Below are positions 13,701 through 25,000 of a stretch of DNA of 48,873 nt, one piece after another. The notes beneath the pieces were generated by a model that was not told the DNA's origin, made no database searches, and saw nothing but the letters and a program-made list of their open reading frames with translations. The position numbers and the translations under genes are program-made. Within the stretch, counting starts at the first letter, position 1; the number at the start of each line of letters is the position of its first letter. The stretch covers positions 96,144-145,016 of the forward strand of contig NW_003145786.1 in the NCBI RefSeq assembly GCF_000003605.2, given 5' to 3'. The stretch comes from Saccoglossus kowalevskii (taxonomy: Eukaryota > Hemichordata > Enteropneusta > Harrimaniidae).

Positions 13701-14590
13701 GATTTGTCAGCGTGGATCAACGTGATCCGAGCCAAATACAAGTTGTCACAATCTGCACGTGATTTCCCAAACGTTGTCAATTTAGAATGAAGTTAACGTC
13801 TAAAGCTGAAAACGTACCATGGTTTGAGCGCAGAGACATTCGTTAGAAGTCTATGGTCATTTACTTGTAATCATGATTTTAGTAGCAATGGTCTGGCGCG
13901 TACCGAGATTTCTATGGCTACGCTGACCAAGCAAACTTGATGAACAATGAGTTAATGCAAGTGGGGCTTGGGAATGCATACCTTACACTATAGCGGGGTA
14001 GAAAGGTGTGAGACCATTATCTGACGGTGGATATTAGTGTAATGGCGTGTAATGGACTGCGGTCTCCTGGCGTGTTACCGCCCTCAATTATTATATACAA
14101 TGCCCCCTCGTTCTAATCAAACCAAGCCGCCGCCGCCACTGACGGTGTGAGGATGTCTGTTATGAATGGCAACCCTATTTGACCCAGCATTCCTCTTTCA
14201 TTAAATGCACTACAGTAGTTTGTTGTGAATGTGGTAGTTCTGTTTTGGCCCAGTATGTATAGGCACAATATTTGTGATGAAAATATCAAAATTTGTAAAT
14301 AATCATATAACCAATAATAAAAAAAAAACACTATACTTTTTTATTGGGTACGAAAACAGACAAAAATAAAGAAGCTGTCCTACCCTATCTATATAAACCC
14401 TATTCGAAGGAAAAAGTTGTTAAAATTACGTCCCCCCCCCCACATTTGGTTGGTTTGATCATGGAGAGTAGTAAGTCCTACTACCATCCATGGTTTGATT
14501 TACTCAATGCACTGAATTAAAATCCTGCTCAGTGTTGAATACTAAACATGTTACAAATGTAAAACTTGAAGGGGGTCGGTCCCTACCACG
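7704..14590. other. Intergenic, no gene seen
   Basis: About 6.9 kb without a supported gene. The longest non-repeat frames are 7868-8359 (minus, 163 codons) and 9683-10171 (minus, 162 codons); neither has recognisable domains. It includes a C13 tract with CCA repeats (11871-11902), G11 (12572-12582), C10 (14432-14441) and a hairpin-forming inverted repeat at 10860-10903. Confidence 0.55.
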
Positions 14591-15925
14591 AATGAGTGTA
14601 CCACATATTCAATAGGACAGATTTAAACCACTGCATCCTGGATGAGTGTACCACACACTACATGGGGATATCTAAGCTTCTGTACTCTATACAGATATGC
14701 CATGGACTAAATGGAGACACCTAAATAACTGTATCATGGGTGGATGTACCACATACCCAATGGGGGGTACCTGGGCCTCTGTATCCTGGGTGGGTCTGCT
14801 ACAGATTCAGTGGGGATACCTAAACCACTTTACCCTTGGTGGGTGTACCACATACCCAATGGGGATACCCGAGCCTCTGTACCCTGGGTAGGTCTACCAC
14901 AGATTCAGTGGGGATACCTAAACCACTTTACCCTGGGTGGGTGTACCACATACCCAATGGGGATACCTGAGCCTCTATACCCTGGGTGGGTCTGCTACAG
15001 ATTCAGTGGGGATACCTAAACCACTTTACCCTGGGTGGGTGTACCACATACCCAATGGGGGATACCTGAGCCTCTGTACCCTGGGTAGGTCTACCACAGA
15101 TTCAGTGGGGATACCTAAGCCACTTTACCCTGGGTGGGTGTACCACATACCCAATTGGAATACCTGAGCCTCTGTACCCTGGTTGGGTCTGCCACAGATT
15201 CAGTGGGGATACCTAAACCACTTTACCCTGGGTGGGTGTACCACATACCCAATGGGGATACCTGAGCCTCTGCACCCTGGGTGGGTCTGCCACAGATTCA
15301 GTGGGGATACCTAAACCACTTTACCCTGGGTGGGTGTACCACATACCCAATGGGGATACCTGAGCCTATGTACCCTGGGTGGGTCTGCCACAGATTCAGT
15401 GGGGATACCTAAACCACTTTACCCTGGGTGGGTGTACCACATACCCGATGGGGGATACCTGAGCCTCTGCACCCTGGGTGGGTCTGCCACAGATTCAGTG
15501 GGGATACCTAAACCACTTTACCCTGGGTGGGTGTACCACGTACCCAATGGGGATACCTGAGTCTCTGTACCCTGTGTAAATGTGCCACAGATTCAGTGGG
15601 GATACCTGAGCCTCTGTACTCTGGGTGGGTGTGCCACAGATTCAGTAGGGATACCTAAACCACTTTACCCTGGGTGGGTGTACCACGTACCCAATGGGGA
15701 TACCTGAGTCTCTGTACCCTGTGTAAATGTGCCACAGATTCAGTGGGGATACCTGAGCCTCTGTACTCTGGGTGGGTGTGCCACAGATTCAGTAGGGATA
15801 CCTAAACCACTTTACCCTAGATGGATGTGCCACATACCCATTGGGGGATACCTAAGCCACTGTACCCTAGGTGGATGTGCCACATACCCAATCGAGGGGG
15901 GATAAGCCACTGTACCCTGGGTAGG
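14591..15925. repeat. Satellite-like array, 49-bp monomer in 98-bp dimers
   Basis: About 27 monomers. Two monomer types alternate: type A carries GTACCACATACCCAATGGGG, type B carries TGCCACAGATTCAGTGGGG, each followed by ATACCT and a CTGTACCC or CTTTACCC end. Most of the array is thus a 98-bp higher-order repeat. A 147-bp trimer is duplicated at about 15536-15810. Edges are degenerate. Open frames of 60-90 codons are not coding. Confidence 0.93.
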
Positions 15926-18900
15926 TGCTTAGAATATGTTTTACGTAGAAAAATACACTATAATATGTGCCCTGTCGACTGCCTAAGAACTCCGGTTAAT
16001 TGTTTATGACAAGCATAAAGAGTCGGGAGAGTAAATGGTGACATTGTTTGTCGGGAACTGTCGTACAAAATTAAATAAATAAAAAGAAACAATCACCGAA
16101 AGTGTCAACTTTATTAATGCTCATGGTTACTTGTACCGATTTCTTTGCGGCGTTTAGGTAGGTGTGAAATGCACGTTCAAAGGACAGTGACACGTGGTCA
16201 CGGGAGATGCACCCTACTTTAAAGTAAAGCCGAAGACATTTGTACTCTTCAGTAAGTGCATGCAATTACAAATTATAGAACTCGTTAAAGTAAAAGTGTA
16301 CGATCGACGCCATCACACCGCCGCCTTTTTGTAAAATAAAATCACCACACACAAAAAAACGCAATGAGACAGAGAGGCGTGATAAAGACACCAACGATGA
16401 GCCAGAGGAATAGGACTTGTCTATTCACAAAGGTGTGACTATTAGGGTAAAACGATCTTCGGAAAAAGACAATTGGCCATTAACCGTGGCTCCAAGCACC
16501 AAGGCGTTCTACACCATGAAGATTGCACCGTGAATATCATTTTCTCCTTATGCTTCACACACGCATTCCCTCGCCCATGAAAAGCCCTAGAGATGACACC
16601 CTTGTAACTAAGAGCTAGCTATTTTCCCTAAGCGATAAAGCTCCCAGTTCTATCAACAAGTAGAACTCATTTATGTTTACTTGAGATAAATAGTTTGGGA
16701 CGGAAGAACTCTAAACCAATGCTTTTAAAATAGTACGTTACTAGGGTGTGAAGGTGGACCACACGCATACTCAACACTCGTACGAACAATACTTTACTAC
16801 AGATTGAAGGAACCCTTTACGTAAGTCGCTCTCCTATTACAATCGTCGATTCTGTGCTTTTGATTTCCAGTACGACTTCTTTGATTAAAAAAAGCATCAT
16901 TGTTTCTGGGTTTCACCTCGGAAAGCCGTAGGATGTGATGTGTAAACACGGCGGGCTTCCCTCGCAACGCACCTGCCTGGAACCGATGAATCCAAACAAG
17001 ACGGCCATCTGGTTGAAAGGCGATCGGATTCCGTTCTCATCCTACGATGCTTGGTGAACTCAATACATAAACACTGGACCATAGAAGGCAATGCTATTAT
17101 GAGAAGTCTTTAGGCAAAGAAGCTACTTGTCCGTTGATAACAGACTGGAACATGTGCAGGACTATCGTAAGGTGACGAGGATAGACGCTCTTGAAGATGG
17201 CGCCTACAAAGGTAAATAGACTACAGCACGCCATGCCTCCTTAGTTTAACTATGATTGACGTAATTAAGACTGAAGCGATTATGTTGACTAGACCGATCA
17301 ACTCAATGGATAGTTAAATAATTCGTAAACCATTAAGAAGTTTTGCTGGTGATTGTAATGCACCTAACGGCATTGTTCAAGTTTAAGTTTTTGCAACGGA
17401 TTCTGGCAATTCATATAAACATATTTATTTGAAAAGTGTTTTAATTTATTTTTTGCATTGCACAATAGACTGTCACTTTCTGAATGTGTTTTCGTCTTTT
17501 ACTAATCTAACCAATAGGTCATTACTCGTATATATATTCATCTTACCAGTTCCCAAGGTTTGGAGTCCGATTGACAATTTACCGAATGTGAGGGTTCCAT
17601 CTTTGCAAATAATTTTGGTACTGACAACGATTTACAATTCTTTATATGATTCTTGATACACCCCGTCGTCGACGACACATATTAGACCAGTTTCCTACTG
17701 GGTGTTTCCACCCTCATCGGTATCCTTGAAAGATATGATAATATTATAAAATGTTATCTACAATTTTGAGTTGGAATAAAATAGTAAATGGTGTATGTAA
17801 TGACCGACTCAATTCAATATCAACGAGGGATGTGTCATTATAACGGTTCAGGGGGTTCTATTCCAACATTGCTTTCAAATATATCTTCATATTTCGTCAT
17901 TTTTTGATTCAAATGAGACTCTTATCAAAGTGTCTGCGCATCACGTGGTGCAAATTGTTGTCATTCTATTCTTAGACGCCCACCCTCAAAAGTAATGGTC
18001 TCCTCCTAACTGATATCGTTCAAACCCTTTTGACTTTGGAATTTTAAGTTGAACTCTCATGCGGATGTATTAATATTTAGGTGCTATCTTGGACTGGACG
18101 TCGTAGTCTCGATGGACCACGGTCAGGGGACTCCCTTAGGTTATTAACAGAAATATTATTGTAACAAAGTATTCTGTAATCGCGACGTGGACAACTTTTC
18201 AGTATATGAACTGTAATTAAAATAGACAGATTCATTGTGATGTGCATGGCGTGTTCAACAACCCCCACATTGTGTATGATCCTACCCACGCACATGCCAA
18301 CTAAACTAATCAGAGAAATAAAAGTTAAAACTACGGAACTTGAATAACGTTTACAGTTCGTAGCGGCACATTCGTACCAGTTAACTAGAGTGGATGTGTT
18401 TAAGGTTCGCTGGCCTCTCAATCATTGCCAAGGAAGTGGAAGCTTTATATGACATCCAGTCAGTTGGAAATGATACTATTTCGACTCGTTGTTTTGCTAC
18501 TGGACTTTGTGGATAGATTGACACTCACTGGTTTCATTGGAGCATAGCGAATATCACGAATTATTATCCGACATCACCATTAAGCGCAATCACCTTTACA
18601 TTGAACTACACACACTACACAATATATAGTAATACATTACTACACATTCAAAACCAAAGTAGTATCACCAATTTAGCAACGTATTATTAGAAGAATTATG
18701 ATCCCTGTTGATGCAATATAAACCATTACTAGGTCATCAGAACTCCTGTTACGCAACAATAACGTCAGTAACGTATTTATTACTAGTTATTTGTCAATTC
18801 CGTAATGTAATGCCATTACTCCAGAAATCTTCACCAAGAATTCACACATTCTATTTCTCTCCGACAACAAACCAGTAACCATGACAACACACCTATGAGT

Positions 18901-21556
18901 TTAAAACTGCTAAATATGTGCTGAGTACAAACGTATTCACACTACCTCTTCGATAATGAAAAGTTGAAACTCGATGCATCGTGTTGTGTAACTTTTATCA
19001 TTTAAAAACTTCCAAGGTTGCCTAATCCTGTTACTACAGGGAAACAACCAGATGGAATTTATAAAAGAAAACTATTTTATAAGTACAATGTTTTATTATT
19101 TACCATTTCACAATCAGAGAGAATTAACCCAGATTTTCTCCATGGTCGTCGACTCATGAGACTCACTTTGTGGTCGGGATTTTACAATGTGACGTCACCT
19201 TATTAACGTAGACAAAAAAAATGATTAAGTATTGTAGGTGGAGTGTGATTAATTCGATTCGTGACCACAGACACAGGTCGATTACACGCTGCGTTCACAG
19301 CCACACCGCTGAGAATTCGTACGAGTTGGGTGTTCTATGTTTTATTTTCACATGCCATCTTTAACAGTCGGCAACCCAGTAAGTACTTATACTGGTGAAC
19401 AAGAGGGGGGGGGGGACTTGCTCCGTGATGGATTTTTAAAAATGCCTACAGTATACTTCATACGTTACCGAGTGGTTAGTTAGAGAAAACACACTTGGAC
19501 TCATAAATCCAATACTTTAGAACGCACCTGCCAGTGAAGGAGTCAAACATTCAGCCCGATTCCCAAATGTGCGTTCGTGGTGCTCAGTCTATCACGGCGT
19601 GTATGAGTGAGACCCAGAACAGTGAAAAATAAAAAAATCAAGCCACCAATGACAGACAGTGTGATTGATGGTGCCGTCGATGGAATCTATTGTGAATTAA
19701 TAATACTTAATTGTTCAGCAAAAACATCTAGTTTGGTTCATGTACAATGAATGTTTTGTTTTCATAATAAAATAAAAGTATAAAATGAAAATTACGAATT
19801 TGTTTGGAGTTGGTGTGTTATTAGTAACGGAAATTGTTGTTGTTTGCTTGTTTTGTTAAGTTCCGTCAAACACCAATTATAATTCGTATTCACAATCTCC
19901 GAACATAATGTTGAACCGTAACCAAGTGTTCTCCACATTTCACTCTGGACACGATACGTCAGCTATAACACCCCCTCCATTTCCGTAAACAGGCAAGGAC
20001 AAATGGTTCCCGGTGCTAAACATGTTTATTCTGAGATAAACATTGATATTCTAGTATTTCTAGTCTCATTTATTCCCAATATGATGAGTGCACCATGTCG
20101 ATTTCACTTTCGTACCAGAAGCGCGTTAACTATGCACCGCGAGACTTGCCATCGAGCTTGGCCGGAAAGTAATTTATTTTATTTTAATCGGCGCTGAGAT
20201 CGGAGTGTTCCGCTCTACGTACGTGCTCGTCCTGTGTATATCATTTGCTTCTGCGTACAGCGTGAACTGAGATTGAGTTGACGTCGTATTGCGAGTGTCT
20301 CAACAGGACGTCGCTATATGCCAATCAAAAAAAAAAAACTTCTACGTTTTCCGCACTTTGGACACAGGGTGCGCTAATACACCACACTGTAGCGAAGCCG
20401 CGATTGCAAGTGGGCGTGTCACAATATGGGTTGGCACTTGAATAATTGTTGGCCACCCAAGTTGAAAGGCGATGCTTTCCCGTTTTGACGTGTAATTAGA
20501 GACGCCCTTTCTTGAAATATAGACCACATGCTGGGCGCTCCTGCATAATAGTACGGACATCTCAATCCTCCGAAATAATACCACAGAATTGGGGCCCTCT
20601 AGCTTATTAGAATTAAACTATTGAGTACAGTATTTGTCGTAAACACATTATGAATCTCTGCTTCGCCGGAGTGCGACTGGGAGCCAGCCCGACGGTACTC
20701 TCAAGTCAATCCCGTTGAAATACACATAATATTAGACATTCATTTGTATTTAAATAATTGCATGTATATGTCATATCTTTACATTTTTATCCAATTACGA
20801 TACGTTTTTGAAGAAGCAATTAGGGGGGGGGGGTTACATCACCCCTTTTGGCAGCTAGCTATCTTTGAGACGACGAAAAATGATAAATTTTAATGGGAAC
20901 TTTATAGTTGTTTATTTTTTAGAATTTGTTTGACAATAGTATATGAATTATATATTTATATATACAATAATCATATTATTAACAATAAAGAGGACAATCT
21001 GTCACGTAGGAACCAATCTTCAAAGTATTTAGCAAAATTTTGTTTTAACATTCTCAAAAAAAAAAAAAAATTACCTGAGGTGGTCAAGGGATTCCATCGG
21101 TCAGTCACAACTATTTTGATGTAAAACGCACTGGTGGAAATCATCAATAACTATTCGGCAGTGTTTAAAGAAAACCGCGAACTGCCTCGGGCGTATTACC
21201 TTTTACTCGCAAAGAGGGATTACATAAACTTGACCGGGACAAATGAGTTTTTAAATATCATTGTCATACCCAGTTATGAGAAGCATAGCTTTTTAAAGAT
21301 TTTGCAAGTTTTTTAATTCATGCAATACTTGACGCCGACCTACAGCTGGGTTTTAGAACGCCACTTCACTCTAAACTGTTCACTAGTCGTTGAAAACTTT
21401 ACTGCATTTTTGCGATAGTTGTTTATGTGAGCAGTGCCTAAAAGCATCCTCTTTTTATCCTATCCCAACTTCTTGTGTGGTCTACCTCTTTTTCTGGTGA
21501 CGTTACTAAGCAACTAATGAGAACTCGTGTTACATGAGTCATTTGGCCGTGAGTGA
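15926..21556. other. Intergenic region upstream of ptc
   Basis: CpG is frequent (20 in 16741-17100). Only small frames are seen. Items of note are the candidate first exon at 17197, the lone zinc-finger-like motif at 20096-20152, and G11 tracts at 19405-19415 and 20823-20833. No gene is supported beyond these. Confidence 0.5.
17197..17211 (+). other. Candidate distant first coding exon (MAPTK) of ptc
   Basis: TTGAAGATGGCGCC at this site has an in-frame TAG 15 nt upstream, a purine at -3 and G at +4. It differs by one base from the TISU start element. Five codons later comes AAAG|GTAAAT, a plausible donor in phase 0. That phase fits the acceptor ending at 21942 in front of exon 1, giving MAPTK-DDEPRL... 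in frame with MADRND. Without splicing the ORF is only 15 codons. This is inference; there is no transcript evidence. Confidence 0.25.
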
Positions 21557-21564
21557 CCAATCAG
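21557..21564 (+). promoter_or_regulatory. CCAAT box upstream of ptc
   Basis: CCAATCAG, a consensus NF-Y-type box about 420 bp before the ATG and about 230 bp before a TATA-like box. The position fits a core promoter but function is inferred. Confidence 0.35.
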
Positions 21565-21603
21565 ATTGAAGAAAATTGACCCTTCTGTGGGGCCGTTTGA
21601 CAG

Positions 21604-21615
21604 GAGGGGGCGTGG
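21604..21615 (+). promoter_or_regulatory. GC/GT box (Sp/KLF-type)
   Basis: GAGGGGGCGTGG matches the Sp/KLF GT-box pattern and sits between the CCAAT box and the TATA-like box of the putative ptc promoter. Confidence 0.35.
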
Positions 21616-21788
21616 TTACACGTAATGTATTCAGCGCTTACCAGTTCTATTCATTTGCGCGTATTTAGTGAAAGCTTGTCACAAGGCTTAGTACGTACGG
21701 TACTGTTGCGAACTTGAACACCGGTCAAAAACAAGCTTGTTGGATATTTTAGTCATTCGCTGGACACTTCCAGCGAGTCTCGAAGAGG

Positions 21789-21796
21789 TATATAAT
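21789..21796 (+). promoter_or_regulatory. TATA-like box before ptc exon 1
   Basis: TATATAAT lies 190 bp before the start codon. If used, transcription would begin near 21820 and the 5' UTR would carry the upstream ORFs at 21891 and 21944. Confidence 0.35.
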
Positions 21797-21890
21797 CTAC
21801 ATGGACCGTACCTACCAGGAATTTTGTGATTACGTTGTGTTTTAGTCGAAGAAACGTGGGTCCGGTCGTCACGCGGTGTGTGTGTTGGTC

Positions 21891-21947
21891 ATGACGGCGG
21901 ACGAGTCTAACTTTCCACTCTCTTGTGCATGTTGTCTTACAGGATGA
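21891..21947 (+). other. Upstream ORF in putative ptc 5' leader
   Basis: ATGACGGCG opens an 18-codon ORF ending in TGA 31 nt before the ptc ATG. It has a purine at -3, whereas the ptc ATG has T at -3. A second short upstream ORF (ATGATGAAC..TAA, 21944-21961) overlaps its end. If the leader is not spliced here, both would be expected to dampen translation. Confidence 0.35.
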
Positions 21948-21978
21948 TGAACCACGGTTAAACTCGACGGATTCCTTT

Positions 21979-22056
21979 ATGGCGGATAGAAACGACGATC
22001 TGCTAACTCGGACGAGCTGGTGTGACGCCAGACATGCACAAAAGGAAATAGATCGG
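21979..22056 (+). CDS. ptc: ptc exon 1, cytoplasmic N-terminus
   Basis: Codes residues 1-26, beginning MADRND and containing the Patched N-terminal TSWCDA motif. The donor is CGG|GTCAGT, phase 0. The frame stays open upstream to a TGA at 21892 without another in-frame ATG. A good acceptor (tgtcttacag) ends at 21942, so the exon may really begin at 21943 and add 12 residues (DDEPRLNSTDSF) joined to an upstream exon. Confidence 0.9.
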
Positions 22057-25000
22057 GTCAGTATACTAACATTTTCAAAGTAAATGTTTTGGAGTTTTAA
22101 CCGTCTGCTTCAACGGTCACACACACGCTTGCAACGGGACAGCTTTCACATCGTATACTGTTTACATATGCTTTCGTACTATCACTCGGCGAAACGACCA
22201 AGTGCTCACCGATCTAAACCCGACCCCAGCGCTTCAGATCACCCACAGCACTATCACAGGGACTTGCCCCACTGTCCTGATGAATATCACTATTTACTTG
22301 TTGACGATTACGAGTGAAACANNNNNNNNNNNNNNNNNNNNNNNNNNNNNNNNNNNNNNNNNNNNNNNNNNNNNNNNNNNNNNNNNNNNNNNNNNNNNNN
22401 NNNNNNNNNNNNNNNNNNNNNNNNNNNNNNNNNNNNNNNNNNNNNNNNNNNNNNNNNNNNNNNNNNNNNNNNNNNNNNNNNNNNNNNNNNNNNNNNNNNN
22501 NNNNNNNNNNNNNNNNNNNNNNNNNNNNNNNNNNNNNNNNNNNNNNNNNNNNNNNNNNNNNNNNNNNNNNNNNNNNNNNNNNNNNNNNNNNNNNNNNNNN
22601 NNNNNNNNNNNNNNNNNNNNNNNNNNNNNNNNNNNNNNNNNNNNNNNNNNNNNNNNNNNNNNNNNNNNNNNNNNNNNNNNNNNNNNNNNNNNNNNNNNNN
22701 NNNNNNNNNNNNNNNNNNNNNNNNNNNNNNNNNNNNNNNNNNNNNNNNNNNNNNNNNNNNNNNNNNNNNNNNNNNNNNNNNNNNNNNNNNNNNNNNNNNN
22801 NNNNNNNNNNNNNNNNNNNNNNNNNNNNNNNNNNNNNNNNNNNNNNNNNNNNNNATTTAACAAATGTTATTATAAATGGTCAAATTAAAGTTATAGATAC
22901 TTAATGTGTCCAATCCGATGCCCACAGTAGCGGATTTTGGCATATTATCGCTATTTTGTTGGTGTGTGTTGGTGGTCCTAAGAAGCCGATCAGCGATGTC
23001 CCTGCGTGTTGTGATCCAAAAACAGGCATCGCGTGAGGCACACGTCCAACGTGTTTTAGTGGACTCCGGTCACGACATAACACCAAGAGACATCTGAAAT
23101 CTTCAATCGTTTTAAATCGTTGTTTCTTCGATTTTATGTTATTCAGGGACGAGCACACGGAAATAAAGCTGCGCTATGGCTGAGGGTGAGGATACAGGCT
23201 TTCATGTTTCACATTGGCTGCGTGGTGCAGCAACATTACGGGAAAGTGTTGATCATGGGAATGTTAATACTAGCCTGCCTTATAGTCGGCATCAAGTTTG
23301 CTGTTGTGGAAACAAATGTGGAAAAGCTTTGGGTCGAAGGTAAGTGTCAATTTAGTACACCAGTATCACTAATCAAACGATTGTCTTCTAAACGAAGTGT
23401 GAACAACTTCAAACTCCGATTGTCTTGTTTCAGTTGGACACACGACTCTTAAGGATTGAGGTGCCAGACAGCCTAAATGGAGAGTCAGGTTTTTAATAGT
23501 CTGTTCAAGACTGCCAGTGGGACCACTTTTATATTTTAGTTGTCATTAAAATATCCTTGCTGATCGTGTGAATGCAAGTGAAATTTATCCGTCCGCCATT
23601 TTGGTTGTGACCCTGGAATGGTTGACTTGCCGCCGTGTGTGGTCTTTATACTATGTTGGCCGGTTTTCAAGTTAAACTGCCAGCAAGTATGTTCACTTTT
23701 TAACCGCAATTGGGGGATGTCCCACACGTCCCAGGGCTTCCTTTGTTGATCTTTAATACTGTATCTCACTACTTATGCGTGGACTACGCGTATAGGACCC
23801 TTTTCGAAATGGATTCCACTTTCTTTTGTGGTGTGCTTCTTTTGTGGCGATTTAAGCAGCGAGGCCTGAGTATTTACATAAATAAAGTTCACTGTTACGA
23901 TTCTCCATTGTCAATATTCACTCAATTGGGTTGGCCCCCTTCTAACGGAGATGTAAACATATTTTATTAGTACTCCAGCATTTGGAAAAAATAAAAACGT
24001 TTATTGTGATGACTGATTTGATCATTGTTTTATTGTCCAGATTTTGAGGTTTTTATAATCATAAGTTTTCTTTTCTGGGTGCTCTCTATAATTTGTTTGG
24101 GTGTTAGTAAATTTGATAATTAAAAACAGATAACAATGAGTAAGCAAATATTTCTTGTATACATAACATGATTTTTAATTTATTTTAAGTTAATTTGGTA
24201 ACAAAAAATCCAATTTACTATGAATATTTATTAATGTCAGAGAGAGCATTGCTTTAATATACTAGTACTTAGTTGGGGCCACTTGCAGGAGAGGTTCAAC
24301 CTGATAGTAAATGTAAATATGAGGTACAGTTAGTAAGCCTCCACTTCAACCACCAATTTGGAGTAGAAACGCAAATATATTATAGCTATCTAGATTAAAA
24401 AGGTACCTCTTATGTACTCTTGAGTAGCGTGTTTACTTTAAAACTGTGAAGTATAAGCAGCATTTACTTGGGTTCGTGGTCAGTGATTTCAATCCTTGTC
24501 ACTGATCAATTTTTTTTTTTTATTCACAACCCCCCCTATTTACGCATCTTTTATAGTGCCTTGGGCCCTTTGCTGACCCATAACAAACCTTGGTGTGGGG
24601 GTATACCTGTGCTGGCTGCCAGGCCAATATGTATTCAAAATGGCTGCCATTCAAGGATAAAAGTGTGACACATGAGAGTGCATTGTAGGTCTTCAAGTGG
24701 CCGTCTCTTTTGTGTGTACAATGGTACACATTTTTTGTAACATTTTTGTTACTCACTGAAAAGAGGTAGACATACCACCCTCCATTCCTCTAATGAGTGT
24801 CCAACAAAATTTTGGGACGGTAGTGGCAAGTCTGAAAAGATGGAAGTTGCCTACAACAGCAAAGTTATATGACACTGAAAACTTCCCCCTTGCCCATTCA
24901 CTAGGGGGGTATTATGTTACCCAACTGTTTTTCATTACCCCTGTGAGATGGGGGCTCCGTGTACCTTTTGTTACTATCCAACGGTTAGACTACGACAGCT

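Noticed and set aside
22202-22904. Open frames of 189-228 codons around 22.2-22.9 kb
   Set aside because: They consist almost wholly of Ns from the assembly gap.
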